Shown: positions 42,669 to 53,832 of the stretch, piece by piece
How positions within the stretch are numbered: position 1 is the first letter of the stretch
How the letters are laid out: each line of letters starts with the position of its first letter
Source of the DNA: Erinaceus europaeus
Lineage: Eukaryota; Chordata; Mammalia; Eulipotyphla; Erinaceidae
DNA length: 64,000 nt
NCBI RefSeq assembly: GCF_950295315.1
Contig: NC_080171.1
Coordinates: 35,924,822 to 35,988,821 of the forward strand
Reading direction: 5' to 3'
Notes under the pieces: generated by a model
What the model was told of the DNA's origin: nothing
Database searches by the model: none
Seen by the model: only the letters and a program-made list of their open reading frames with translations
Program-made: the position numbers and the translations under genes

Positions 42669-43803
42669 TAACTGGATGGGTTAAACATGGAAGAAATTAT
42701 TTTTACCCCAATCACTTTACAAGTACAGTATGTATTACTGCATCTAATATACTTACACATAGTACATTAGTGTACATAACACACCAGTATTATATAATAC
42801 AAACCATGGTCAGGTGATTAAAGTGTTCAATAATTTGTTTACTACTCCTTCTACTTTGTATGTGTTTGAAACTGTCTATAACAATGAGTACCTATAAATA
42901 AATCAGTGAAATGTAGAAGTAATAATTCACAGCCTACCCTGTTCCCCATCGCTTAGTGGCATTGTAGTTATTTTCCACCTGCCTATGGTTTGATAGTATT
43001 TTCTGTTTTAATGTGTTTCCCACTCTGATTCATCTACTAGGCTCCATAAGATAGTAAATATTTACTGAGTGTCAGCTAAGTACTAGTGAAGAAATCATGT
43101 AATACACTACTTTAAAAAGAAAACCGGAGAAAAAACTCTTTTACTTCATTTTTATAATCAGTTTGGAAAATGGCAAGTGAAGATAAACTGAAGATACAAC
43201 TTAAAGAATGTGTAAACAAAGAAAGGAGGAAGAGGAGTCTAGCATCACAATGAAAAACATAGTCGAAGGCAAATTTGTTAGTTTTTTCCAAGTTTGTGGG
43301 TTAATTGGTATCTCTGCTTTTTGTTTCTTCTCCTCCCCCTTTTTTGGTTTCTTGTATTCAATCCCTTTAACAGACTTATAACTGTTCTCTAGCTTTTAAA
43401 CTGACACAAGCAGGGCAAAAGAGAAAAAAATGTGATACAGTTGTCACATATTTTCCCTTGTCAACACATGCAGAAAATGTTAAAAGATGACAGAAATAGC
43501 AAAAATTAAACATTGTGTTAGTTATCACAAATTAAATATTTAGAGGGGATTTGAATTCCTACTGAGGATGTAGTGTACTTACACATAGTTCTAAGTTTAT
43601 AAGGTCACATCTCAATAAAATTTAACATGTATTTTAAAAGAGATATAAAATGTTTTTTTTATCAAACCCACATGTAATTTTCTTATCTTCTTTTGACAAG
43701 GATAATTTTAAATTAGCTATTTGCCACTTTGTTCTCATAAAATGATTGTAGGGTGTGACTCACTGAGGCCTAAATTATGTGAAAGTGCTAGAAAGATACA
43801 TAC
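42669..43803. other. AT-rich single-copy stretch, nothing recognised
   Basis: No repeats, coding regions or RNA genes that I can support. Confidence 0.45.
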
Positions 43804-43908
43804 TGAGCATCAGCTCTTGAGGACCTTGATATTTCATCCTTGAAAAACTGGTTTCCATCTACTATGATCCCATCCACATAGGGATAAATTTCATATAAGT
43901 AGGTCAAC
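43804..43908 (-). CDS. Candidate internal coding exon (unidentified gene)
   Basis: On the minus strand a plausible 3' splice site (CTAAG branch-like element, CCACTCAAAACTTACAG) ends at 43909. A 105-bp segment follows, then a good 5' splice site CA|GTATGT. Only one frame is open through it, with phase 2 at both ends. It encodes 34 full codons that include LTYLYEIYPYVDG, IIVDGNQFF and DEISRSSRADA, which look protein-like rather than AT-biased noise. Against it: splice-like signals occur often by chance, the open frame extends beyond the proposed borders (to 44045), and I recognise no gene. It could be noncoding. Confidence 0.22.
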
Positions 43909-44115
43909 CTGTAAGTTTTGAGTGGGAATGCTTGAATCTTAGCAGAAGTTCTGTTACTTACCAATGGTACAAACATGTACACATACACTAAATTCTCCAA
44001 GTTCAGAGTGATCATATGATAAGAGAGTATGGTAATATAGTTCATTTTTACTTTTGTTTTAAGGATCAGATGAAATCACTTACATAAGTGAGCTAACATA
44101 TATAATTGTAGTTTC
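43909..44115. other. Unassigned; would be intron if the exon candidate is real
   Basis: Contains a second minus-strand GTAAGT at about 43956, inside the same open frame. No other signal. Confidence 0.3.
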
Positions 44116-44245
44116 TTTTATCTTTTTTTTTTATCAGAGCATTGCTCAGCTCTGGTTTCTAGTGGTGCTGAGGATTGAAACTGGAACCTTAGAGTCTTGA
44201 GCATGGAAGTGTTTTTGTATAACTATTATACTATCTCACCAGTCC
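44116..44245 (-). mobile_element. Type C SINE, antisense
   Basis: ATCAGAGCATTGCTCAGCTCTGG, GCTGAGGATTGAAACTGG, CTTAGAGTCTTGAGCATGG and CTATTATACTATCTCACC. Confidence 0.82.
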
Positions 44246-44607
44246 TATATAATTATATATATGATACATAGCTAGCACCATAATTACCCCTCAATGGATG
44301 AGCAAGGATATGGCTATTATTAACAAAATCCATACAAACCTACACTACTGGGATGCATAAATGTAATAATTATAGTATTGAATGCAGTAGACTTGCCACT
44401 CCTCTTCAGTTGATATGTTGATATTAAAATTGGAGAAGTAAGGTTGGAAGATCAACTTTGCCGATGATTCTTCTTTATGATGTTGCAATGGTATGTACTC
44501 CTAAGATCCTATCATCCCCCTGACTATTACTTATGTCAATACCAATTACCTACTGATAATATTGATATCAATTATCAAGGTTCATTGCCTGTTATCTTTC
44601 CCAACAT
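44246..44607. other. No feature recognised
   Basis: AT-rich. Nothing supported. Confidence 0.4.
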
Positions 44608-44855
44608 CAGTGATTCTCTATTGGAAGTAATCTTTCCCACTAAATGTTTCAGGTGACATTTGGAAATTTGGGACAAAGGTTTTGTTGTTGTTGTTGTTGC
44701 TGTTATTTGTCATGACTGGGAAGGCACTACTGGAATCTAGTGGACAGATACCCGGAGTGCTGTTAGACACCCCACAACAGACAAAACAGCCCCCTACAAA
44801 AGAAAAAAAATTACTCCATCCAGAATGTCAATAATGCTGAGGTTGAGAAATTCTG
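44608..44855 (+). mobile_element. MER5A-like hAT-Charlie MITE
   Basis: Terminal inverted repeats CAGTGATTCTC (44608) and GAGAAATTCTG (ending 44855) flank GGTGACATTTGG, TGTCATGACTGGGAAGG, GCACTACTGGAATCTAGTGG, CACCCCACAACAGACAAAAC and CCAGAATGTCAATAATGCTGAGG. These landmarks agree with the mammal-wide MER5A element. A GTT repeat has expanded inside it. Non-autonomous, no coding. Confidence 0.85.
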
Positions 44856-46230
44856 CCCTAGCAAAATCCAAGAACACAATTCTCCTTTTAGTTGACCTTT
44901 AAAGGTTCAGAGCAAGCATTTAACAACAGCTAAAACTGCTTTTAAGCTCTCTTACTTTTAGCCAATGGAAATACTCATTATTCTTTAATAACCCTAGCCA
45001 AGACGTCAGTGGCCTCCTTCCTGACGCTTTTAGCTAACGCAGATATTACACATATATAAATATATATAAGGAAGACTTCACTTATCTGTGTGTCATTGTT
45101 GTTCAGAGGCCATGCACTATCTCTGTATTATTCCAAATTTTCTATACAGGCAGTAGGAACAAACATCTTTTTTTAATTTGAAAGACAAATGCTAACAAGC
45201 AAAAAAAAAAATCTATTTGTTCTTCACTACTGTAACTTGGGAAAACAGGCACATATTATTGTATTTACTATTAATATGTGATGCACATGTAAATATGATG
45301 TATTTTATACATCCTTATCCTAAGAATTTGTGGCTCACCACTGCATGTTAATAGTTGGAGAAGGTAGCAATTGAGTACCTCTAAGATTTCTACAGTAGCT
45401 CTAATCTTGCAACCAACCCACCCACCCACTCTAATCAAAACACCACTAACAAGTCTCTGTGGGTATTTCTCTTATGAAAAACCAACAACAGACCCCCACT
45501 ACCATCAGCTACCACAGCATTTCACACTACCTATTATTATTTGAAGAGCTTGAAACCAGAAGCCCTATTTTTCCACAGAATATTCCACTGAAAATATTTG
45601 AATGGGCTGTCAAAAAGCCTCTCAGAAATGTGCCCCATCCAACAGCAACAAACCCTGTGCAAACAAATCAAGTGGTGCAGAAATCCTTTGCACAAGATGA
45701 TAGGGGAGGCCTCCATGCTGACACTGTAGGCGAGCCAAGTTTTCATGTACTTGGATGGCTGACCTCCAACTTCTGACATATTCATTATATTCCAGCATGT
45801 CGGCTGCAGATTGCATTGATGTGATGACAGCTACAAGACAGCCAACGAGGAATATGGCCATTCTGGCAACAGGTGGCCTTTCACTTGTACTGGGAAAGTT
45901 AATCTAGTTTATCATCAAAGTATATTATGTTCAAGGAGTGTCATGTTTTGAGAGCTCCAGTGACAGATCAAATAGAGAAAGTATTCTTCTACACAATGTG
46001 ACATTTGGGGGAGACCAACCCTTTCAAACTACTTTATTATTTATTCTTGATTCAGAGCTGTTAAGTTACCTCACTGTCTCAAGGTTTACATTACAGTTTC
46101 CAACTTATGATTTGTGTCTTCTGTCAAATGTTGACAGAGGTATCCATGGTCTCACCTTAAACAATCAAATACCTCTTCTGCCAAGAATTTTTAATATCCC
46201 TAATTTGTCAACAGAAAAATATATACAGTA
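44856..46230. other. Single-copy stretch with overlapping open frames at 45459-45890
   Basis: Between 45459 and 45890, three frames stay open for 80-105 codons (one plus, two minus). One minus frame starts with a hydrophobic, signal-like MAIFLVGCLVAVITSMQ (45861 down to 45622) and is preceded in frame by PSTSERPPVAR after a stop. I find no family match. It could be a decayed coding remnant, a lineage-specific exon or chance. Confidence 0.3.
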
Positions 46231-46430
46231 GTTGGGCAGTAGCTCACTCAGTGGAGCACAAACATTACCATGCATAAAGTCCTGGGTTCAAGCCCCACCT
46301 CCTATCTGTAGGGAGGAAACTACATGAGTTGTGAAGTAGTACTATGTGTCTTCTTTCTCTCTGTCTCTATCTCCTCTTCCCTCCTTTCAATTTTCCTCTA
46401 TCCTAGCTAATAAAAAATATGTATATGTAT
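46231..46430 (+). mobile_element. Type A SINE, sense
   Basis: GTTGGGCAGTAGCTCACTC, AGTGGAGCACAAACATTACC, CTGGGTTCAAGCCCCACC, GAGTTGTGAAGTAGTAC, CT body and TAGCTAATAAAAAATATG. Confidence 0.8.
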
Positions 46431-46571
46431 ATAAAAAGGCCAACAAAAAAGCCATTCATATCCATTAAAACTGGCCATAATATTTCCAGAGATATTTTCA
46501 AACTGAAGATATTCAGAACTAGCTCTACCACCCCCATTCAAAATAGAACGATTCTTAAAGTTGTTCATGAT

Positions 46572-46732
46572 ACTATCACTGTTTTTTTTGTTCTGTTTTT
46601 TACCAGAGCACTGGTCAGCTCTGGCTTATGGTGGTACGGGGGATTGAACCAGGAACTTTGGAGCTTCAGGCATGAGAGTCTCTTTACAGATCCATTATGC
46701 TATCTACCCTCTGCCCACTATCATTGTTTTTT
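46572..46732 (-). mobile_element. Type C SINE with imperfect TSD, antisense
   Basis: ACTATCACTGTTTTTT (46572) and ACTATCATTGTTTTTT (46717) flank TACCAGAGCACTGGTCAGC, GGGGGATTGAACCAGGAAC, GCTTCAGGCATGAGAGTC and CATTATGCTATCTACCC. Confidence 0.88.
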
Positions 46733-46734
46733 AA

Positions 46735-46921
46735 TGTATTTCTACATTGGATAGAGACGGAAAAATTGAAAGAAAAGGGGGAGGGAGAGAGACCAGAGAG
46801 ACACCTGCAGCACTACTTCACTATTTATAAAGCTTCCTCCTGAAGGAGGGGACTCAGGGCTTGAACCTAGGTCCTTGAGAGTTATAACGTGCACTAAACC
46901 AGGTGCCCCACTGCCCAACCC
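46735..46921 (-). mobile_element. Type A SINE, antisense
   Basis: TTGGATAGAGACGGAAAAATTG, GAGACACCTGCAGCACTACTTC, GACTCAGGGCTTGAACCTAGG and CCAGGTGCCCCACTGCCCAACCC. Lies immediately downstream of the type C SINE. Confidence 0.88.
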
Positions 46922-47825
46922 TCTCAAAATGTAACTTAAAAAAATAATCAGTGAGATGAAGTCATAGCTAAGGCTTATAATAGGAAAACATTGGTCCCAG
47001 GAGGGTAATAATTACTTTTTTGGATTTAACCTTGGATTTTGGCAGGAAATCCCTCTCTAGCCTCTCTCCTATCCCCACTGAATCCTGAGATCAATGATGC
47101 TAGATGGTAATATTTATTCAGTCATCCCATTACGTGGCTGCCTTCCAACTCGGATGATTATGTTTGGCTACACTTTGAACCTTGTTTGAAAGACTCTTAA
47201 TACTCCTAAACATAGGGAGGCAATGAAAATCCTCATTTGCTTTGCATAAAACTATTTTGATTTACTTGAAAGTCTTCTAGCCCATTGGATTATTCTTTAT
47301 AAAGTCATAATGTAAAAGGACTAGAGAAGAACAGTGTTTGCACTTTCTGCATTCCGTGTGAATTTGGTTTTGCCCAAGGACAAAATGTCCAAGACATTCA
47401 ATCTCTAAAAACAAATTAGTCTCTCTAATCCACCACTATTTTTCTGCACTTGAAAGGATGGCAGTTGTCCCAATAACTGATATGTAGAAGGTCTCTTACT
47501 CATAACACTTCTCTCTTGTTCTTGGGCTCTACTAAAACTCAGAAAGGAGGCATTAGCTGACTCATCTCAGATGGTGATGAGTCTAAAGCATTCCATTGCC
47601 TTCCCTCCTAGCAAACTGGCAAGGACTGCCTTGGGTATTGGTCAAATGGAGCACCCTTGAGATCTCAGATTCAACAATCCTAGATCAAGCAGTTATTTTT
47701 GTTTCAGGACACGTCATACAATAGGAAATATTGACACAAGCATGGAAACAAGAATGACACAGTAATACTGTTCTGTACTTATTCTATCCAATTATTACTT
47801 AAATTATGGATTAAGCATTTTAAGA
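46922..47825. other. Single-copy stretch, nothing recognised
   Basis: About 0.9 kb, balanced composition, few repeats, no supported gene. Confidence 0.5.
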
Positions 47826-47960
47826 TGTACTAGACAAGGAGGACCTAGACGGGGTAGATTGTTATGTGGAAAACTGAGAAGTATTATACATGTACAAATT
47901 ACTGTATTTTACTGTTGACTGTAAGCCATTAGTCCCCCCAATAAGGGAAAAAAAGTGACA
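47826..47960 (+). mobile_element. Unclassified retroposon 3' end (same family as 8409-8571)
   Basis: GGAGGACCTAGACGGGGTAG, GTTATGTGGAAAACTGAG, ACAAATTACTGTATTTTACTG, AAGCCATTAGTCCCCCC and AATAAGGGAAAAAAAG. Confidence 0.7.
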
Positions 47961-47964
47961 TTTA

Positions 47965-48192
47965 AAAAAATATGCTAAACATTTTGTTCTCAGTATTTTT
48001 CCTATGTGTTGAGGTAGTTAATCCTCATAAAAGTCCCATGAGGTAGATACCGTCATTATATCCTTTTTATAGACTAAAAAAAAAAAAAGCAACAGACACA
48101 AGAGATTAACTTCCCAGGGTTTCAGAAATAGTGATATGCCAGGTTTAAACTAGTTGGCTTCACTCCAGAATCTTAACCACCATGTTACTCTA
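47965..48192 (+). mobile_element. MIR SINE, sense, nearly full length
   Basis: GTTAATCCTCATAAAAGTCCC, ATGAGGTAGATACCGTCATTA, GATTAACTTCCCAGGGTTTC, TGCCAGGTTTAAACTAG and TCCAGAATCTTAACCACCATG follow MIR from core to 3' end. A run of A (48073-48085) replaces the GAGGAAACTGAGG part. Confidence 0.88.
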
Positions 48193-48239
48193 TAGTCATC
48201 AATATTATAAGAACAATTATAATATTTACAATTTAACAG

Positions 48240-48410
48240 GCCACACTTACCACTCAGTGTGTGAAATGGAATCATCCTTACTACACCCCAATGAGAAAGG
48301 TGTAATTATCAACTCCATTTGCACATGGCAAATCTGAGAATTAGGGCAGTTTAGTTATTTGTCCAAAAACTTACAGGCCACAAATGTTAGAGCCAGGCTG
48401 GATATTGTGG
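48240..48410 (+). mobile_element. Second MIR SINE, sense
   Basis: ATCCTTACTACACCCCAATGAG, AGGTGTAATTATCAACTCC, GCACATGGCAAATCTGAG, TTAGTTATTTGTCCAAAAAC and TTAGAGCCAGGCTGG. Confidence 0.75.
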
Positions 48411-48764
48411 AGGTAAGAAGAGGAAAAATAAATTGATTCTACTTCTTAAGTTCCGGAGAGTTTACAAAAGGATGTATATTCACAGATGCACAAACATCAA
48501 GGATGTTTCTAGAAGGGTAATACCTATTCTTCCTGAGAAATGGAAAGGAGATATGAAATTCTGGCTGTGTGGTCAATCTCAGAAAGTGTAAGTTTATTCT
48601 AGAAGAACTTGCAGATTTAAGTTGCTATTCTGTTAATAAGACCTTATATTTTAAAATAATAATAATAAAACTCAGTGCTAATTTGCTTACAAAAGGAAAA
48701 ATTTAAAAGAGCCTTTAACAAAGGTAAAAATATATTGCATTTAAGAATCTTCATGTTGGATGGG
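48411..48764. other. No feature recognised
   Basis: AT-rich stretch with a short AAT repeat near 48655. Confidence 0.4.
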
Positions 48765-48915
48765 AGTGATTGCTCACCTGGTGGAGCAAATAATTTGGCA
48801 TGGATGGACACTCAAGGAGGGGAGCTCTATGAGTGATGGGGTAGTGCTGTGATGTCTCTCCTTTCATCTATCTGTCTCTCTTTCCCTTTGTCTCTTTCTA
48901 TGTGAGCTTAAAAGG
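48765..48915 (+). mobile_element. Type D SINE, sense
   Basis: GGGAGTGATTGCTCACCTGG, TGGAGCAAATAATTTGGC, GATGGGGTAGTGCTGTGATG and a CT body. The tail is weak. Confidence 0.7.
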
Positions 48916-49592
48916 AAAAAGTAGTACATTGATAACAATGGAATCACTTAATGATGAGGAAAAAAAAGACTCCCAGGATTTATAATTCTTCTTAAAAATA
49001 ATCATTATAAATGTAAACTACTGACTTCATAGATACAATAATATCATGAACAAAATCATACTAGCAAATGTCATTGTGTTATCAGTAGGAATACAATCTT
49101 CTGGGGGGGAGGACAAATTATGGAGGAAAATAATATTAAATTTTAAGGCCACACATATTCTGGAATGTTGTATAATCTTTGAAAATTATATTTGCATAGA
49201 TTTTTATGGACATGGGACATTTATCTATGTTAAGGGCAGAAGGAGCATGAGGTCTATATGAGGAGTGTAATTCAGTTTTTTACGTCTATTTATTTTGTCA
49301 TTATAGGCATATAAAATTCAAGTAGTACCTGCACCAAAATATTGGTGAAGGACTCTCCTAAATGGTAAGATTCAAGTTTTTTGCTTTGTGATCTTTATCT
49401 TTTTCAAACATTTTATGATGTGGCATATATTACTTTTGTAGTTAGGAAACAATTATATTAATAAGAAATATATGGACTAACAATCCCATGCTACATAAAT
49501 CTTGATCTTGGAGATTTGTTGTAAACAATAAGTTTTAGCAGTTCAGGTCGCAGGAAAACAGGAGACACGTCCCCAAAATTGACTGGAGCTTA
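48916..49592. other. AT-rich stretch, nothing recognised
   Basis: No supported repeat or coding region. Confidence 0.45.
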
Positions 49593-49637
49593 AGTGTATG
49601 TGTGTGTGTGCGCGTGTGCGTGTGTGTGAGTGTGTGA
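49593..49637. repeat. (TG)n with CG interruptions
   Basis: GTGTATGTGTGTGTGTGCGCG continues TGTGCGTGTGTGTGAGTGTGTG. Alternating purine-pyrimidine for most of its length. Confidence 0.9.
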
Positions 49638-49736
49638 TGGGGGCTATTTAACTGATAAAACATGTGGCATAAAGAACAATGGAAACCAGTGCCAGAAGAC
49701 CTAGGACAACTAAAGTATGGTTCTAAGTGTGGAGGA

Positions 49737-49984
49737 GCACAGCCATTTCTTTTTTCTCTCTTTTTTTTTAAATTTTTATTTATAAAAAGGAAACAATAAC
49801 AAAAACCATAGGATAAGAGGGGTACAACTCCACACAATTCCCACCACCAGAACTTCATATCCCATTCTCTCCCCTGATAGCTTTCTTATTATCACTCTGG
49901 GAGTATGGACCTAGGGTCATTATGGGGTGCAGAAGGTGGAAGGTTTAGCTTCTGTAATTGCTTCCCCACTGCACAGCCACTTCT
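49737..49984 (-). mobile_element. LINE-1 3' tail with 14-bp TSD, antisense
   Basis: GCACAGCCATTTCT (49737) and GCACAGCCACTTCT (49971) flank a 220-bp insert. It begins poly(T), TTTATTTATAAAAAGGAAAC, then AACTCCACACAATTCCCACC and GGGAGTATGGACCTAGGGTC, ending CTTCTGTAATTGCTTCCCC. One mismatch between TSD copies indicates moderate age. Confidence 0.92.
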
Positions 49985-50641
49985 AACCCATAAGCTACAT
50001 GGAGACAAGTCAGCCTGGAAAAACAGAAGCAAAGGTGTTAACTTCATAAAGAGGGCCGGATAATACAGGACACTACATGGCTTCCCTTTGCAGATTTGTC
50101 CAGGATCATTTCTGAGGTGGTGACAATATTTTACGAAAGGCATTCAAGCTAGACTGGCTCATTTCTTCCCAACACAATCATTTGAGGATCACCTAAGAAG
50201 CTCCTGGGCTGCCTATCACTGTCACTGAACTTAAGGCAGCTCTAGAATCCCAAAGAATCACCCAGACTCAGGCCTGATTAGAACAAGTCTGGCAGGTCCA
50301 ATGACCACAGCTGCATTCAAGATGCTAAAATGATGAGGAACGTGGGACAATTAAACAAAAGACAATCCTGATGTTTAGAGTTCCCAAGTAAAGAGCCATC
50401 CTCCAGTTACTTTTCTGAGTTACAGAGAACCCTAGAAAATTTCCTGGAAAGGGCCAACATTAGCATCATTCAGGGGAACTCCAAATTAAAAAACAGGCAA
50501 CATGTAAGGACTATCCCATCAGAGTAACCAAAGTTCTTGTTTAGATAGAACTACAACGTCTCTGAAATACTGTTAGATGATCTCTTATTTATCCAAAATT
50601 CTTTCCTTTCCAATCAGTTATCTTTTTTCCTCTTTGTTTCA
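49985..50641. other. Single-copy stretch, nothing recognised
   Basis: No supported feature. Confidence 0.45.
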
Positions 50642-50940
50642 CTTCTTTTTTCTTTTTATTGTTTTAATATTTATGTATTCCCTTTTGGTGCCCTTGTTGT
50701 AGTTATTATTGTTGTTATTGATACTATCGTTGTTGGATAGGACAGAGAGAAATGGAGAGAGGAGGGGAAGACAGAGAGGGGGAGAGAAAGATAGACTTCT
50801 GCAGACCTACTTCACTGCTTGTGAAGCGACTCCACTGCAGATGGGGAGCCGGGGTCTCGAACCAGAATCCTTCCGCCAGTCCTTGCGCTTTGCACCACTT
50901 GCACTTAAGCGCTACGCTACCACCCAACTCCCCTTCTTTT
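50642..50940 (-). mobile_element. Type B SINE, antisense, TSD CTTCTTTT
   Basis: CTTCTTTT at 50642-50649 and 50933-50940. Interior: ATTCCCTTTTGGTGCCCTTG, GTTGGATAGGACAGAGAG, GTGAAGCGACTCCACTGC, GGGGTCTCGAACCAGAATCC, CACTTAAGCGCTACGCTACC and CCCAACTCCCC. Confidence 0.92.
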
Positions 50941-50944
50941 CTTT

Positions 50945-51060
50945 TTTAATAAGTGATTTACAGTGTTATAAAATCCACACCACTCCCACCACTAAAATTC
51001 TGTGCAGCCACCCACTCCATCAATAATAGCCACTATAGTTCTCCCAAAGCCTTAGCAACA
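50945..51060 (-). mobile_element. Old retroposon 3' end, antisense
   Basis: TTTAATAAGTGATTTACAGTG, AAATCCACACCACTCCCACC and AATAATAGCCACTATAGTTC, the same family as 37325-37510. Confidence 0.6.
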
Positions 51061-51745
51061 AACTGGTCATATATATAGTTTTGTTTTGTTTTAATTTTCC
51101 TGCAACTTCATCACACTTGTGATAATTTTGTGAATTACGATGACTTCACACTATCAGTAGCTAATCCTTTGGTCCTATGTGTAAATACACAAATCAAAGA
51201 ACCTTATTGATCATTTCCAAACTTTATCTACAATAATTAGGTGATTTGATTGCTATCACTTTCAGCTCATAAGTACCTAAATATAATCTCACACTACCTA
51301 AAGGTAGTTAAAATATCTACTTTAGGATGTTTTTGAAGGTTGCTATACATAATCATTGTTGCTATCATATTTCATCTATGATGTCTTTGAATTTTTGTTT
51401 TGAATTTCTACTGAAAGATTGAAATGCAAAAAAGCTAAAGCCTCTATAAAAAAAAACAACAGTTATATGGACCCAAGAAGGTCACAGAAGCCTGAAAGAT
51501 GCCGAAAGCAAACATTCAGCCATATACTAACAGCCAGGCTTTTGTTGAACACTTCAAACTGAGGAAGCTAATGTCAATCAATAAATTAAGCATTAATTGG
51601 TAAATCATATAAACTTAATTTGAGCTCTCATCTTGGTAATTCCTTAGGAGGATTAGAAGTTTAACAGATAAATTGAAATTCTAATCCTTGTTCATCCACT
51701 CAGTATATGCTTCTATGCAGACAAGGTTAGTAAACTAGCAAAAAC
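51061..51745. other. AT-rich stretch, nothing recognised
   Basis: No supported feature. Confidence 0.45.
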
Positions 51746-51998
51746 TATAGTTGACCCTTAAACAACAACATAGACGTTGTAGGGGCATTAACCCCTTCCT
51801 ACACGCACAGTCACAAGCCTGTATATACATTTGAATCTCCCAAAACTTAGCTACTAATATCCTGTAAAAGAATGGAAGCCTTACTGATGAAATAAGCAAT
51901 TAACTAACACATTTTTATATTGTCTATGTATTATATGCTGAACTCTTACAATGAAGTAAGCTAAAGAAAAGAAAATGCTATAAAGAAAATTATAAAAA
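51746..51998 (+). mobile_element. Tigger-type Tc1/mariner MITE, left half
   Basis: Begins TAGTTGACCCTTAAACAACAAC and continues AGGGGCATTAACCCCTT, ACTTAGCTACTAATATCCTG, GAATGGAAGCCTTACTG, ACAATGAAGTAAGCTAAAG and AAGAAAATGCTATAAAG. These are landmarks of the Tigger-related MITE with 'TTGACCCTTGAACAACACGGG' ends (MER8/MER44-like, from memory). A SINE splits it. Confidence 0.78.
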
Positions 51999-52226
51999 GG
52001 GCTGGGCAGTGGTGTACACAGTTATAATGCACAAGGACTGCGGTTCAAGCTCCCACTCCTCACCTACAGGGGGAAAGCTTCCTGAGCAGTGAAGCAGTGC
52101 TGCATGTCTTTCTCTCTCTCCATCCCCCCATCTTCCCACACTCCCTTCCTCACTCCTTTTTCTCTCTGTCTTGATCTTACCAGTCACTCTCAATTTTTCT
52201 ATTTAAAATAAATAAAATATTTTAAA
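51999..52226 (+). mobile_element. Type A SINE inserted in the Tigger MITE
   Basis: GGGCTGGGCAGTGGTGTACAC, CGGTTCAAGCTCCCACTCC, ACCTACAGGGGGAAAGCTTCC, GAGCAGTGAAGCAGTGCTGC, CT body and AAAATAAATAAAATATTTT. It is flanked by the related GAAAATTATAAAAAGG and GGGAAATCATAAGGAAA, probably a diverged TSD. Confidence 0.88.
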
Positions 52227-52352
52227 GGGAAATCATAAGGAAAATAGTTTTATAGTATTACTGTATTTATTGATACAATAAATTTATGCACAGAAAAATC
52301 CAAGTAAAAGTGCAGCTGTGCAGAGTTCAAACCAGTGTTGTTCAAGGGACAA
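52227..52352 (+). mobile_element. Tigger-type MITE, right half
   Basis: AAATCATAAGGAAAATAG, TATTACTGTATTTATTGATAC, GCAGAGTTCAAACCAGTG and the terminal TTGTTCAAGGGACAACT, inverse of the left end. Confidence 0.78.
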
Positions 52353-53624
52353 CTATCTATTATTTCACTGACTCCGATCAAAGAGCAATTTGTTTTTTTT
52401 CAAATGTAGATAAAGAAATAAGATGACAAGATGATATTACATCTGTATAAATTCACATTAAGAGATTATGCATGACTTATTACTACTGGTCTTATGAGCT
52501 AGAAAAGAGAAATGGCCAAGATGAGAATAAAACATATAAGCTCCAAATTGTTGTTATACCCCATCCCCAAGCTTTTCTCTTTGAAAACTGGCATCTCCAG
52601 AGTTCTTTGCATTTAGATATGTGTTCGTGTTAAATCAGCACAATTATCTTATAAAAATTATGCATCATAAGTGGTTTGGTAAGCACATTAGCTGATTTTC
52701 ATATTACCCAAGAGGAGCCGTGTCAAACAGATGTGCTGATATATCTAAGTTCAAATTTTCTAAGTACAAACAGTCACTTATCTGCATTTTTAGTAACCAA
52801 TTTTCTTTAATATTCATTAGTGATCTGAATTTCCCTTCTCTATTTCTCTTGATAAATGACAGAATTTTAACACCAATATCTTATTTAGATTATACCTATC
52901 TCTACTGATTACTGAACTTAAAAAAAAAAACTTTTTATCTACTTCTTCCGTGATATATTTGTGAAAGTCCCATTATCATTATCTCCGTCTGCTAACAAAC
53001 TCCATTTACTTTTTGGCTATTATCTTTTCCTTGTCAGTCATAACTAATGGGGCAGAATCTTGTTTAATTCTTTCCCATCTATTCTATTCCTGTCATGCTT
53101 TTATTTCCCCCTACATATAGATCTTAAAATAAGTCAAAAGAACCAGTTCATTAAAAAATTATTTGAATGCTTCTCACAGCAAACAGGCTTTCATTTTGGT
53201 GTCAGTTTAGATTCTTGAGCTCATTCTTATTCTCCCAGTTGGATCCTCCTCTGAGCACAGAATACAAGGAAACACTTTAATATGATCTTTCTTAAAATCT
53301 GAAACCTAGTGTCATGATTTGTAAAACCAATTTGTATGATAGTCAACTTTCAGTTAGCCATAGTAACTAAGGAAATATTGGCCTGTTACAGTTAATTAAA
53401 GTTCTTGAAAGGAGCCAGAATTCATATAAGGAACAGTTCTTTAACCCCCGCCAAACCTGGTCCAATATTCAAATAAATTACATGCATGTGAGAGGTAGTA
53501 TCCTAAACTTTTCCATCTTATACCCAATGTAATGATAATAGACATTAACTTAGTTGAATAGAAAAGTCAGAAACAATAACCCAACAGGAAGTATAGACTA
53601 CCCACTCTATTAGAAGTAACTTCA
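52353..53624. other. Single-copy stretch, nothing recognised
   Basis: About 1.3 kb of AT-rich DNA without young repeats. The open frame at 52720-52908 has no support. Confidence 0.5.
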
Positions 53625-53832
53625 TTTGAGTCACATGGTGGCATACTCAAATAAGCACCCATGTTGCAATATGCAAAGGTCTCAGTTCAAGCTCCTAGTC
53701 CCCACCTGCAGGCTAAAAGATAAGCAAGCAGAGAACAATGCTACAGGTGTCTATCTCTCTCCCTCTCTACCTCCCCATTCCCTCTCAATTTCTTTCTGTC
53801 TCTCTCCAATAAATAAATAAAGTATTTTAAAT
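53625..53832 (+). mobile_element. Type A SINE, sense
   Basis: GAGTCACATGGTGGCATACTC, TCAGTTCAAGCTCCTAGTCC, CCCACCTGCAGGC, CT body and a CAATAAATAAATAAAG tail. Confidence 0.85.
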
